A DNA stretch of 64,000 nucleotides from Bacillota bacterium (GCA_023410875.1 JAEYPH010000013.1:1-64000); one strand, 5' to 3'. Shown: positions 41,733-50,761, numbered from the stretch's first letter. Program-made: numbers and translations. The notes: a model not told the origin generated them from the sequence alone.

Positions 41733-42416
41733 ATGAGGTACACAGCTGTTTTTTTCGACAGAGACGGTACGTTGACGCACGGAAACGAACAGAAGGGCGC
41801 ATGGTTGATGGATACCATTTCCCGGTGGAGCGGCAGAACCTATGAGTTGCCCTACGAGAAGATGACCGCCTTGTTTCATGAAGCGAGTTATGGCTGCGTA
41901 AAGGATGTAGAGACGGAGAAAGCGTTCTGGAAGAGATATTATCGTTGTCTGCTCAAGGGTGAGGGGATATCGGAAAGCCTGGATACCCGTTCCATTATGC
42001 TTTTCAATGAGTTGTGGTGCGAAAACAACCCACCGAGCCCTTACCCTGAAACGGTGGAAGTCCTGGAATATTTTGGCTCCCGCGGGTATCGGATGGGCGT
42101 CATTAGCAACACGTCGCCTTCGCTGGAGCTGACGCTGCAAAAAGCTGGCATCGCGAAGTACTTTACGTCCTTTACCGCAAGCTCGCTGGCTGGGGCGAGC
42201 AAACCCAGTCCGATCATCTTCAACGCCGCGCTGAGGGCGCAAGGTGTAACAGCAGCCGAGAGCCTTTATGTGGATGATTACAATGTTTTGGCTGATGGCG
42301 CCCGCGAGCAGGGCTTTACTTCGTTTCTCATTAACCGGGAGGACGTATCCGGTGCAAAATGGGTGATTCGCAGTCTGAAAGAAATGGTCGATTATATGGA
42401 GAAAGACCATGACTGA
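41733..42416 (+). CDS. HAD-superfamily hydrolase
   Basis: The 227-residue protein has the four HAD motifs: D9-x-D11 in FFDRDGTLT, the Ser/Thr of VISNTSPS, the Lys of ASKPSPIIF, and the acidic pair of YVDDYNVL. It is a predicted phosphatase or phosphoglycolate-phosphatase-like enzyme with a helical cap (subfamily I); substrate unknown. GGGAGG precedes ATG 41733. Its end overlaps the next methyltransferase start by eight bases, so the pair is translationally coupled. Confidence 0.82.
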   Translation: MRYTAVFFDRDGTLTHGNEQKGAWLMDTISRWSGRTYELPYEKMTALFHEASYGCVKDVETEKAFWKRYYRCLLKGEGISESLDTRSIMLFNELWCENNPPSPYPETVEVLEYFGSRGYRMGVISNTSPSLELTLQKAGIAKYFTSFTASSLAGASKPSPIIFNAALRAQGVTAAESLYVDDYNVLADGAREQGFTSFLINREDVSGAKWVIRSLKEMVDYMEKDHD

Positions 42417-43341
42417 CACAAGCAGCAACGCCATCTGGAGCGCCGCTCAAAAGCCTGACACCTTTGAATCCCGCTCACACCGCTTCCGCGAGGAAATGCG
42501 GCCTGTTTTCTACCAATGGCTGGGCATTTCACCCGAAAGCAAGGTGTTGGACGGCGGCTGCGGTTCCGGCGTGTTCACCCGCTATCTGGCGCAAGGCTTG
42601 ACCAGCGGGCACATCACCGGGTTCGATATCAATCCCGGCTTCATCGAATACGGCACGGCAAAGGCACGGGAGATGGGATTGGCCGGCAGAATGAAGCTGG
42701 AACTGGCCGACGGCTTTGCCCTGCCTTACAAGGACTGCGCCTTCGGCGCGGTGACCAACTACACCTACGTCGGCGTGCTGTCCGACCCCGAGGCGGGGCT
42801 CAAGGAGCTCATCCGGGTGTGCAGGCCGGGCGGCGTCGTCTCCTGCGTCATCGCGTCCAATGCCATCCCGAACATCGGCTGGCAGGGGGACTATCCCTTT
42901 GACGGCGCGGACGAGCTGCAGAGGTTGGCCTCGCTGGAAAGCATGATCTTCACCGGCTTTGCTTTTCGTGGCGCGGATTGGAAGCAATCGAGGGCATGGC
43001 ATGCCTGCCGCTACCCCAAGCTTTTGGAAACCTGCGGTCTTGGCAATATCCGCGTCTACCCCTTCGCTCATCTGATGTGCTATAGCGACGTCGCCTATCC
43101 GCTGGACTACCGCAGGCAACTGGCCGTCGCCGAGACACAGGAGGAAATCAACTGGCTCCAATCCCGCTACGCCGGCAAGGAGAGCATCTATGAGAGCCAT
43201 GGATTTACACGAGGCGACTTTGACCGGCTGGTGTGCCTGCTGCAAAGGAAGCTGGCCTATCTCAAGGAGCATTTCAACACCGATCAAAGCTATGAATGGC
43301 ATGGGGGATTCAACTTCATCGTGACCGGAACAAAGCGGTAA
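42409..43341 (+). CDS. Class I SAM-dependent methyltransferase
   Basis: The 310-residue protein has motif I VLDGGCGSGVFTRYLAQG near residue 45, an acidic motif II in ITGFDINPGFIEYG, and LIRVCRPGGVVSCVIASNA near residue 140. Relatives methylate small molecules; the C-terminal 150 residues (YPKLLETCGLGNIRVYPFAH) form a longer substrate domain. The start overlaps the HAD gene by eight bases. A nine-codon imitation of its N-terminus lies before the HAD gene (41677-41706). It converges on the leftward 816-aa membrane protein gene 28 bases away. Confidence 0.8.
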   Translation: MTDTSSNAIWSAAQKPDTFESRSHRFREEMRPVFYQWLGISPESKVLDGGCGSGVFTRYLAQGLTSGHITGFDINPGFIEYGTAKAREMGLAGRMKLELADGFALPYKDCAFGAVTNYTYVGVLSDPEAGLKELIRVCRPGGVVSCVIASNAIPNIGWQGDYPFDGADELQRLASLESMIFTGFAFRGADWKQSRAWHACRYPKLLETCGLGNIRVYPFAHLMCYSDVAYPLDYRRQLAVAETQEEINWLQSRYAGKESIYESHGFTRGDFDRLVCLLQRKLAYLKEHFNTDQSYEWHGGFNFIVTGTKR

Positions 43342-43369
43342 CGAGGAAGCGGCAGTGGCTTGCGGCCCG

Positions 43370-45820
43370 CTACTTCCCCTCCGTCTTGAACTGTACCGGC
43401 GTGTGGGAGCTAAGCGCCCAGCCGATCTCCACATGGAACCCCGCCTGGGCCAGGCCGGCGTCGGTGATGTAGCTCTTGCTCTCTAGGACCGTGAGGTTGG
43501 ACGTTCCCTGCAGCTTGCGCAGCCGGTCGGCCTGTTCGCCTTTGCCCAGATGGTCCAGCGTGTCCGTCAGCTCATCAAGGTCGAAATAGGCGGTAAGGCC
43601 CTCATATTGCATGAAGTAAAAGGACGGGGACGGGAAAAACGCCATATCGTCGATGGTGAACTTGTGCAGATGATGCAGGATGGGGAAGTATCCCTTCAGC
43701 GGGTTGTCCATGGGCTCCATGAGCACGCCGGCCAGGCCGTTGGCCACGGCATCCTCCACCAGCAGTCGGCGCTCCTCCAAGGCCTGCTTGATGGGCAGTC
43801 GGTCGCCGTTTTCAAAGGTGACGAATATCCGGTCCGCGCGGATCGAGTTCAGATCGTATCGATAACCGAAGCCTTCATAGAGGAGCTCCCGGCCTTCGCT
43901 GCCGATGCGGCTGTCCTCAATCTTTATGCCCGTCAGCGAATTCACAGGGTCCAGATAGGCTGCCACTGCCTGTGCCCCCTGGCGAATGTCCACGCACAGC
44001 GTCGGGTCAAAGGGATCGTAACCCTGCTTGGACAGGTGGGCGTAGTTCAGCACCGACGCCCTGTCGCTGCGCACCAGCAGCACACAGCCACCGGCCACGT
44101 CGTATCGCAGGAGCGCAAAGGTGGGTCCCACGGCCCTGCCCTCAAAGCGTTCGAAATCCCGCAGCGTCAGCTTGTCGATCCGCCGTGCCAGGTCATAGAC
44201 GTCCTGCAAGGTCATCTGCCGTTGTCCCTCGGGGGTGCCCTGCGCTGCCGCCAGCGCGCGTCGCAGGTCGGCTAGAGTGGTTGCGTCCGTCCTTATCAGC
44301 CGGTATATGCTCCATAGCTTGCCGCCGTGCAGCGTAACCAGCCATGTCTCGTCGTCCATACGATACAGGCCCAGCTGTCGGCCTCCTTGCTCTGGGAAGA
44401 TCGCCCGCAGCCAGCGCTCCCGGAAGCGTGACAGATCGGGGGCGGGGTAGGATTCCAGGAACAGGTCGCCCTTGGAAGAGAACTCGTCCTCGGCCACCGG
44501 CGTGTCGATGAACTGCACCGGCAGCGATTCCGTGTCACCGGTCTGGGTATTGGCGATGATCAGCGCGTCCTCGCCCACGCCATACACATAGGGCATGGAC
44601 CCCTTGGCGGCCAGCATGGAGCTCAGCGGGTTCATATACAGGCACTCGTCAAACACATAGCAGCCGGCGATGTCCCCAATGGCGCCCGGTGCAGCCGGAG
44701 AGGCGACGGAAGCATCCTGCGCGGGTTCCGGCGCGGCCATGGAGAAGCCGATGCCGCCGGCGGCGATCAGCGCGCAAACCAGCAAGGAGGCGATCGCCGT
44801 GCCCATGCCCGGCCAGCGCTGCCGCCTGCGCGCCGCACTCAGTATCACCCAGGTGGCCGCGCCGGCCAGCAGCACGACCAGCACATCCACCGGCGCCAGC
44901 GGAATCGCCCCCAACCTCTCGTAGAACCAGCCCGTGCCAAAGCGGTACAAACCGCCGGCCATCATGGCCGCTTCGCCCGCGTACATCAGCGCCGAGGCGG
45001 TGAGAGCCAGCAGCACCGGCACGCCGATGCCCAACCAGCCGCGCCGTCCCAGCAGGAAGCTGCCGGCATACACGCCCACAGCAGTGCCCAGGCCCACGAA
45101 GAACACGCCTGTCAGCACCGAGGCCAGCGGCGTCTGTATCGCGTCGGCCTGGCGGAAAAAGGCGGTCGTGTTGGCGAACACGCACAGCGCCAGCAGCGCC
45201 GACGTGGCCATGCCCTGCAGCAGCAGCGGCTTGGCTTGGGAGCGCTCGCCGGTGCGCGCCATGCGCCCGATGCCGTAAACCAGAGCGCAGACCATGGCGA
45301 TCAGGAGCAGCGCGATCAGGTAGTAATGTATTTTGTAGCCGCTGTCGCCCATCACGTAGAGGGTGCGGTTCGCGAGGGTATAGGCGATCGACTGAGCCCG
45401 CGTCAGCGGCGAGGCAATACACAGGCTGGTCTGCCACGCGTCCACCGTGGCCGTGGGGATGGATCCCAGGCCCACGCCCAGCGTGGCCGGGTCCACCAGC
45501 GCCATGCCGGCGGTGCGTATCTGCATCCGTTCGAAGAACTGCTCCATGGCGAAGAAGACGCCGACGGAACCGGCCAGCCCTACGGGGAAGGCCAGCCGCC
45601 CGGCCCGGAACAGTAGTGGCTGAAAGGCGGCGAACAGCAGTATCGCAAAGCCCATCGCAGCGTAGGGCACCACGTATTTGGCGTATTGCTCCGGCGCGAT
45701 GGAGCCGTTTGCGATGCTCCAATATGCCATGCGCACGCCGTTTATCAAAGGATAGGCCGACAGCGCCAGCAATACCGCCAGGGAAAGCAAATAGAAACGT
45801 CGATATTCTTTGCTCTGCAT
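43370..45820 (-). CDS. Large membrane protein of a BlaI/BlaR1 operon, unknown function
   Basis: The 816-residue protein has about nine membrane helices in its first 365 residues (from LLSLAVLLALSAYPLINGV to IASLLVCALIAAGGIGFSM). A soluble, probably extracytoplasmic region of about 430 residues follows. No catalytic motif or known family was recognised. Its start lies only four bases after the stop of the M56 peptidase gene, so it is the third gene of the BlaI-BlaR1 transcript and probably the effector or partner of that signalling pair. Confidence 0.65.
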   Translation of the reverse strand: MQSKEYRRFYLLSLAVLLALSAYPLINGVRMAYWSIANGSIAPEQYAKYVVPYAAMGFAILLFAAFQPLLFRAGRLAFPVGLAGSVGVFFAMEQFFERMQIRTAGMALVDPATLGVGLGSIPTATVDAWQTSLCIASPLTRAQSIAYTLANRTLYVMGDSGYKIHYYLIALLLIAMVCALVYGIGRMARTGERSQAKPLLLQGMATSALLALCVFANTTAFFRQADAIQTPLASVLTGVFFVGLGTAVGVYAGSFLLGRRGWLGIGVPVLLALTASALMYAGEAAMMAGGLYRFGTGWFYERLGAIPLAPVDVLVVLLAGAATWVILSAARRRQRWPGMGTAIASLLVCALIAAGGIGFSMAAPEPAQDASVASPAAPGAIGDIAGCYVFDECLYMNPLSSMLAAKGSMPYVYGVGEDALIIANTQTGDTESLPVQFIDTPVAEDEFSSKGDLFLESYPAPDLSRFRERWLRAIFPEQGGRQLGLYRMDDETWLVTLHGGKLWSIYRLIRTDATTLADLRRALAAAQGTPEGQRQMTLQDVYDLARRIDKLTLRDFERFEGRAVGPTFALLRYDVAGGCVLLVRSDRASVLNYAHLSKQGYDPFDPTLCVDIRQGAQAVAAYLDPVNSLTGIKIEDSRIGSEGRELLYEGFGYRYDLNSIRADRIFVTFENGDRLPIKQALEERRLLVEDAVANGLAGVLMEPMDNPLKGYFPILHHLHKFTIDDMAFFPSPSFYFMQYEGLTAYFDLDELTDTLDHLGKGEQADRLRKLQGTSNLTVLESKSYITDAGLAQAGFHVEIGWALSSHTPVQFKTEGK

Positions 45821-45824
45821 ACGA

Positions 45825-46790
45825 TCACCCCCGAAGCGTTGGATTGGTCAGCAGCACCAGCGCCATGGCCAGCACAAACGCGGCTGACGCGGCGATGCCG
45901 ATCCACGTCATCCTCTTGTAGTTCAGCACGTTGACGATGCGCACCTTGACGCCGGCGCGCCCAAAGGAGGTGGAGATCAGAAAGCGCTTGTCCTCGGCGA
46001 AGCGCAAAAGGGCGGACGCGTAGGCCTTACGCTGCTGCGGGCCATACGCGCCCTTGCGCAGCACCACCTCGTCGCAGGAGAGCTCCATGTCGGTGAAGAG
46101 TGCCTTGAGCATGACCCACACCAGCGGGTTGAACCAGCGAACGCAGGCCACGGCGATGGCCATCGCCCGCCACAGATTGTCCAGCCGCCGGCGGTGGACG
46201 TTTTCGTGGGCCAGCACCATCTGCCCCTCGGGGCTGTCCGGGTCCAGCCCCGGCGGCAGCAGGATCTTGGGCCGCAGCACGCCGGTCAGCACCGGCGAGA
46301 GCAGCATGTCGCAGCGGTAAAGGTTCTCTTTGATTGGCACAGCCTTGTGCAGCTCCGCCAGCGTCAGCGCGTACAGGGCGCATGCCGCCAGCAGCGCCGC
46401 CAGCGCCACGATGACCCATACGGTGGCCCCAACGGTGAAAAGCTCCCGCAATGCCTCGGTTTTGTATGCCAGGGGCGCGTAGCTCTGGGCCGCCCCGATC
46501 ACGTTCATCGTCATCAGCCGCTGCGCCCCGGGAAGCGGCGGCGCGCCCGGCAGGATGGCCTCCATGGGGACAAGCCGCCGGACCAGCCCGCCGGTGAAGT
46601 TGAACAGGCTCCAATGGCTGGACGGAGCCAAGGGAAGAGACAGACGGGCAAACGCCAACGCCCACAAAGGGTAGACGATGCGCCGGGGCAAGGGCCGGAC
46701 CAACCGGATCAGCAGCACCGCGGCGATGGCGAAGCTGGCCGTCAGGCTCATGTTCAGCACAAAGTAGAACGCGCCGTTCATAAAGGCCAT
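45825..46790 (-). CDS. M56-family BlaR1-like membrane metallopeptidase
   Basis: The 321-residue protein has four or five membrane helices and the zinc peptidase motif HENVH (LAHENVHRRR), the HExxH of M56, with the downstream ELSCDEVVLR supplying the third ligand. BlaR1/MecR1-type proteins sense a cell-envelope signal and cleave or inactivate the BlaI repressor. There is no C-terminal penicillin-binding sensor domain here; the protein ends after the last helix, so the signal is not necessarily a beta-lactam. ATG 46790 shares one base with the blaI stop. Confidence 0.85.
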   Translation of the reverse strand: MAFMNGAFYFVLNMSLTASFAIAAVLLIRLVRPLPRRIVYPLWALAFARLSLPLAPSSHWSLFNFTGGLVRRLVPMEAILPGAPPLPGAQRLMTMNVIGAAQSYAPLAYKTEALRELFTVGATVWVIVALAALLAACALYALTLAELHKAVPIKENLYRCDMLLSPVLTGVLRPKILLPPGLDPDSPEGQMVLAHENVHRRRLDNLWRAMAIAVACVRWFNPLVWVMLKALFTDMELSCDEVVLRKGAYGPQQRKAYASALLRFAEDKRFLISTSFGRAGVKVRIVNVLNYKRMTWIGIAASAAFVLAMALVLLTNPTLRG

Positions 46791-47161
46791 CACTCCTTCT
46801 CGCCGTGTCCATCGATCAGCTTGCGCAGCTCGTCGGCCTCCTTGGCGCTCAGCGTGCCGTCGGCCAAAAAGGACGAAAACAGCGCCTTGACCGAACCGCC
46901 AAAGAAGGAATGCAGCACCTCCTTGGCCTCCTCCCGCCCCACTTCCTCCCGCCCAACCAGACTGTGGCACACGAAACCGGGCTCCGTGCGCCGGATCGCT
47001 CCTTTGTCCACGAGTTTCTTAATGACGGTATAGGTCGTGTTCTTGTTCCAGCCGATCTTCTGGGCCGCCAGCACCGAGAGCTTCTTGGCGCTGGCGCCTT
47101 CCTGCTCCCACAGCAGCTCCATGAGCTTGCGTTCGCCCTCAAACAGCTTGATCTTTCCCAC
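46790..47161 (-). CDS. BlaI/MecI/CopY-family repressor
   Basis: The 123-residue protein has a winged-helix N-terminus (FEGERKLMELLWEQEGASAK, IGWNKNTTYTVIKKLVDKGA, IRRTEPGFVCHSLVGREE) and a short dimerising C-terminus, the standard BlaI plan. It should bind dyads in its own promoter (47175-47216) and be released when the M56 peptidase encoded next is triggered. The gene order BlaI, BlaR1, membrane protein is conserved-looking. The HTH segment NKNTTYTVIKKL corresponds to the DNA-recognition helix. Confidence 0.88.
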   Translation of the reverse strand: MGKIKLFEGERKLMELLWEQEGASAKKLSVLAAQKIGWNKNTTYTVIKKLVDKGAIRRTEPGFVCHSLVGREEVGREEAKEVLHSFFGGSVKALFSSFLADGTLSAKEADELRKLIDGHGEKE

Positions 47162-47174
47162 GTCGGCACCTCAG

Positions 47175-47216
47175 ACTATTCTAGTAGTTTGCAAGAATAG
47201 ACTATCACGGTAGTCT
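47175..47216 (-). promoter_or_regulatory. blaI promoter with overlapping BlaI-type operator dyads
   Basis: On the minus strand a perfect -35 TTGACA (complement of 47222-47227) is followed after 17 bases by TAGTCT (complement of 47199-47204) as -10. The dyad AGACTA-n6-TAGTCT (47199-47216) covers the -10, and a second dyad, ACTA-n3-TAGT (47175-47185), lies downstream. Repressor binding here would block its own transcription. Confidence 0.6.
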
Positions 47217-47394
47217 AGAACTGTCAAGAGATTCGAATCGACACCGTCCGACAGAATACTTTAAAATACCTAAGAATGGCCTGACATTTTGTGAATTGTC
47301 CTGAATTCCCTTAAAATGTTTGAGGCCATGTTTTCCATATGTTAATATTTACTCAATTCGCTGATTGCATTGATCGTTCAGGAGGAGCTCACCC

Positions 47395-50370
47395 GTGAAA
47401 AAGCCGATTTCCACCGTTGCCCTGACACTCGTGCTGTTGCTGCTGATCCCGCTGGCAGCGCTGGCTGCAGAGTCCTCCTCCCTGACTATGGAGAAGGGGA
47501 CGTCCACCGTGCTGTACAACAGCGTGCACAGCGACGATGGCTACAAGACGTGGACGACCAGCAACGCATCCATCGTCGCGATCAGCCCCCAGGGCAACAG
47601 CTGCGGCGTTCGGGCCGTGGGCCTGGGCACGTGCACCGTAACGGTCAGCGTGCGATATACGGTCTGGGTGACAGCCTGGATCCCCAACCCCGTGGGCGGC
47701 GGCGGTTATTGGGGCGTCAAGCCGGAAACGAGAATCGACACCTATAACCATGTCATCACCGTGCTGGAGCCCGGCAAAGCGGATGTGGTTACAGAAGTAA
47801 AGTTTACTGGCCCTTTCGCCGCGAAAATCAACCCCAGTCTTTGCATCGGGGACGCGTTTTTCGGGCCTTTTCAGATGCGAATCAGCACGGGCTCCGGCAC
47901 CAGTTGGAGCTATGACCTGTCGCGCCTGAGCTTCACATCCTCCAACCCTGCGGTGGCCGCGGTCGGGAAAAACGGTGTGATCCATGCCGTGGGCAAGGGT
48001 AAGGCCGTGATCAAGGCCGCCACCGCCGATGGGATTTCCGATTCCTACACGGTCACCGTCGGCGATTTCACTGGCTACACGGCCATCTCCACTCCCCAGC
48101 AATTGAACGCCATCCGCAACAACCCCACCGGTAAGTATTATCTGGCCCGGAACATCGTGTTCCAGAAGGCGGATTTTGCGCCAGGCGGTGCTTTCTACAA
48201 CAACGGTGCCGGTTGGGTGCCGATCCCGAACTTCAAGGGCGTGCTCAACGGCAACCATTATGCAATCGTGAATCTACAGGTGAACGCCACGGGCAGAGCC
48301 GGGTTGTTCGCCAACCTCCTGGATGCCACGGTCAGCAACCTGGAGATGAAGAACTGCACCATCCGGGGCTCCGGTGACACCGGCGCCATCGCCGGGCTCG
48401 TGGACAATGACTATGCAAATCAACGAAATTTGATTTACAACTGCAAGGCCACTGGAGGAACCGTTTCCGGGACCAATACCGGCGGCATCGCCGGCAATGT
48501 CGAAGGATCGGCGGTGTCGCTGTGCCAGAACAGCGCCAGCGTGACCGGCACAAACCAGGTTGGCGGCATTGCGGGGCGCAGCTTCTCTACGCCTATCTGG
48601 TTTGCCAAGAACTCGGGAACGATCACCGGCAAGAATGCCTATGCAGTCGGTGGCATCACAGGCGCTTCCGGCCTGGGGGCACACATTCTTAGCTGCTCCA
48701 ACGAGGGCGCAGTCAAAGGCATATACGATTCCAACAGCGGAGCCAGCTACGGAAGCTTCTACCTTGGGGGGATTGTTGGCGACATGGGTGCGGCCGAAAT
48801 GCGGTATTGCGCCAACAAAGGGAACGTCAGCGTGCAGTCCACCAACACGAACAAAAGCTTTGTGTACGTGGCGGGTGGAATAGCCGGCAGATTTTCCAAC
48901 AACAATCAGGCATCCAACTGCCATAGCACGGGTTCCATTCAGCAGACATGCACCACCGGCGAGACGCTGATGGGCGGCTTGGTCGGCGTCATCTGGTCCA
49001 ATCAGGAGGCGGGTTCCCGGGTGCAGCTGTTGGCGTGCTACAGCACGGGCAACTTGAAAAGCAATCTGACCAACGTCAGGCTGGGGGGCGTTCTTGGCGG
49101 CACCACGGGCAGGGGCGGAAACGTCGTGACGCTGGTCAAGGATTGCTATTACATCAACAGCGCCTATTCCGCCGCCGGCAAAATGAATGTAGGCAGGCTG
49201 GAGAACGTGCTGGCGCTGTCCGCCACGCAGTTCAAAAGCAAGGCAAGTTTTGTGGGCTTTGATTTCAGCCGGGTCTGGACCATGGGCGCCAGCGCCCCTC
49301 AGCTGCGCAGGGGCAATTTCCAACCGACCTATTACGCGTGTACCGTGGCCTATGACACTGCCGGAGGCAGCAAGGTTGCCGGCGTCACCGTGGCCTACAA
49401 CGTCTTGCTGACCGCCCCCGCCGTGCCCACGCGCACGGGCAGCGCCTTTGCCGGCTGGTACAAGGATGCCGCCTGCACCAAACCGTGGAACTTCAAAACC
49501 GACCGGGTGATGTTCAGCACCACGCTGTACGCAAAGTGGACGCTGGCCGCCCCCGGCGCGCCCAAAGCGGCATCCACGGGTTACAACAATGTCAAGGTGA
49601 CCTGGAGCGCCGTGGCCGGCGCGGGGGGTTACCAGGTGTGGCGCAGTAAGACGCCTTCCGGCGGCTATACGCTGGCGGCGACGACAGCCTCAACGAGCCA
49701 CACCAACACCGGTCTTGCCACCGGCACCATGTATTATTACAAAATCCGCGCCTATCGCACCGTGAGCGGCGTGCGCCAATACAGCGCCTATACGGCGGCG
49801 GTATCGGCCAAGCCCGTGCCCGCCGCAGTCAGTGGAGCAAAGGCCGTGTCTGTGGGCTACAGCAGTGTCAAGGTGACCTGGAGCGCCGTGGCCGGGGCAG
49901 GGGGTTACCAGGTGTGGCGCAGCACGACGGCATCCGGCGGCTACAAACTGGTTGCCACAGTGGCTGGCACGGCCAGCACCAGCTCCGGCTTGTCTACCGG
50001 AACACTCTATTACTTCAAGATTCGCGCCTATCGCACGGCGAATGGCGTGCGGCACTACGGCCCCTTTAAGGCGGCGGTGTCGGCCAAGCCGGTGCCCGCC
50101 ACGGTGACCGGCGCCAAGGCCGCCCGGGCGTCCTCCAGCAGCATCAAGCTGACATGGAACGCGGTGTTGGGCGCAAACAAATACGAGGTGTACCGGGCCA
50201 CGTCCAGCGCTGGAGCCTACACCAAGCTCGCCGAGGTCAGCGCTGCGACCTGCACCAACACGAGGCTGACTGCCGGCAAGACCTATTACTACAAGGTGCG
50301 GGCCTATCGGGTGGTGGGCTCTGCGAGGGTGTATGGAAACTTCAGCGCGGTGGTTTCCGCAAAACCGTAA
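47395..50370 (+). CDS. Secreted modular protein: Big2, GLUG, InlB-type and three FN3 domains
   Basis: The 991-residue protein has a signal peptide cut after ALAA (residue 24). Then follow bacterial Ig-like regions (about 28-220, with ATADGISDSYTVTVG), a long GLUG-repeat section (about 290-560, repeated GGIAG motifs), a Listeria-Bacteroides InlB-type repeat (about 640-720, FAGWYKDAACTKPW), and three fibronectin type III domains (about 722-991). FN3 domains 1 and 2 are near-identical, 276 bases apart. There is no sortase signal or catalytic domain, so an adhesive or cell-surface role is likely. It starts at GTG after GGAGGAG. Confidence 0.8.
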   Translation: MKKPISTVALTLVLLLLIPLAALAAESSSLTMEKGTSTVLYNSVHSDDGYKTWTTSNASIVAISPQGNSCGVRAVGLGTCTVTVSVRYTVWVTAWIPNPVGGGGYWGVKPETRIDTYNHVITVLEPGKADVVTEVKFTGPFAAKINPSLCIGDAFFGPFQMRISTGSGTSWSYDLSRLSFTSSNPAVAAVGKNGVIHAVGKGKAVIKAATADGISDSYTVTVGDFTGYTAISTPQQLNAIRNNPTGKYYLARNIVFQKADFAPGGAFYNNGAGWVPIPNFKGVLNGNHYAIVNLQVNATGRAGLFANLLDATVSNLEMKNCTIRGSGDTGAIAGLVDNDYANQRNLIYNCKATGGTVSGTNTGGIAGNVEGSAVSLCQNSASVTGTNQVGGIAGRSFSTPIWFAKNSGTITGKNAYAVGGITGASGLGAHILSCSNEGAVKGIYDSNSGASYGSFYLGGIVGDMGAAEMRYCANKGNVSVQSTNTNKSFVYVAGGIAGRFSNNNQASNCHSTGSIQQTCTTGETLMGGLVGVIWSNQEAGSRVQLLACYSTGNLKSNLTNVRLGGVLGGTTGRGGNVVTLVKDCYYINSAYSAAGKMNVGRLENVLALSATQFKSKASFVGFDFSRVWTMGASAPQLRRGNFQPTYYACTVAYDTAGGSKVAGVTVAYNVLLTAPAVPTRTGSAFAGWYKDAACTKPWNFKTDRVMFSTTLYAKWTLAAPGAPKAASTGYNNVKVTWSAVAGAGGYQVWRSKTPSGGYTLAATTASTSHTNTGLATGTMYYYKIRAYRTVSGVRQYSAYTAAVSAKPVPAAVSGAKAVSVGYSSVKVTWSAVAGAGGYQVWRSTTASGGYKLVATVAGTASTSSGLSTGTLYYFKIRAYRTANGVRHYGPFKAAVSAKPVPATVTGAKAARASSSSIKLTWNAVLGANKYEVYRATSSAGAYTKLAEVSAATCTNTRLTAGKTYYYKVRAYRVVGSARVYGNFSAVVSAKP

Positions 50371-50399
50371 TAGGCAGCAGCCAATCGATGTGTTATACT
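50371..50399 (+). promoter_or_regulatory. Promoter of the attenuator-like leader
   Basis: TAGGCA (50371-50376) and TATACT (50394-50399) are 17 bases apart, beginning right after the stop of the 991-aa gene. Transcription would start near 50406. Confidence 0.55.
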
Positions 50400-50421
50400 G
50401 CGTTTATCTGGAGGAAACGGT

Positions 50422-50490
50422 ATGATCTATGTCTTGAAATACATTAGAATGGCTTGCTCCGTTAAAGTGGATAAACGGCGAGACGTTTAG
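50422..50490 (+). CDS. 22-codon leader peptide
   Basis: An ATG with a strong ribosome site (CTGGAGGAAACGGT) opens a 22-codon frame starting MIYVLKYIRMACSVKV and ending with a basic tail before TAG 50488-50490. The last codons overlap a TAAACG/CGTTTA hairpin (50472-50489). The peptide itself resembles nothing known. Its likely role is to be translated in order to control folding of the downstream RNA. Confidence 0.5.
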   Translation: MIYVLKYIRMACSVKVDKRRDV

Positions 50491-50640
50491 CGGAGCTGAA
50501 TCCGCAAGGCACTGCCTTGCGAGGGTCGTCGGCAATGGGACTGACAGCGCGGTTACCGTGCTTCTGTTAGAGTTGCCCTTTGCCGACGCGATCGATGGAT
50601 GAAGCAAAGGCTGCGGGCGTTTCGCCCGCGGCCTTTTTGT
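50472..50640 (+). ncRNA. Attenuator-like RNA leader upstream of a methyltransferase
   Basis: Stems in order: TAAACG/CGTTTA (50472-50489); CGCAAGGC/GCCTTGCG (50503-50510/50514-50521); a long arm CGTCGGCAATGGG (50527-50539) with CCCTTTGCCGACG (50576-50588), which encloses a small GCGCGG/CCGTGC hairpin. CCTTTGC (50577-50583) can alternatively pair with GCAAAGG (50604-50610), which is part of the terminator's left arm. The structures are mutually exclusive, the hallmark of transcription attenuation. Confidence 0.6.
50606..50638 (+). terminator. Strong intrinsic terminator of the leader
   Basis: A 14-bp stem with one G-U pair (AAAGGCTGCGGGCG, 50606-50619; its complement 50623-50636) with a TTT loop and a five-T run. 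It lies 124 bases before the methyltransferase start. Confidence 0.85.
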
Positions 50641-50761
50641 TGGATGGAGCATGTGCTTGTATTCAAGCGGAAGGCAAATGTCTTCCGCCCTTCTTAATTT
50701 TAAGAAGGTTCAACTTATGAGTTGCCCTTCCACCAAACAATAGAAAGGAAGAATTCTTTGT
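50641..50761. other. Three further hairpins between leader terminator and methyltransferase
   Basis: Arms: GCGGAAG/CTTCCGC (50667-50673/50682-50688), CCTTCTTA/TAAGAAGG (50689-50696/50701-50708) and CAACT/AGTTG (50711-50715/50720-50724). They abut one another and are followed by the ribosome site AAAGGAAG. None has a T run. Confidence 0.5.

Noticed and set aside
49590..50100. Direct repeats at the end of the 991-aa gene as a mobile or CRISPR-like array
   Set aside because: The 276-base period is a whole number of codons and encodes FN3 domains; it is protein domain duplication.
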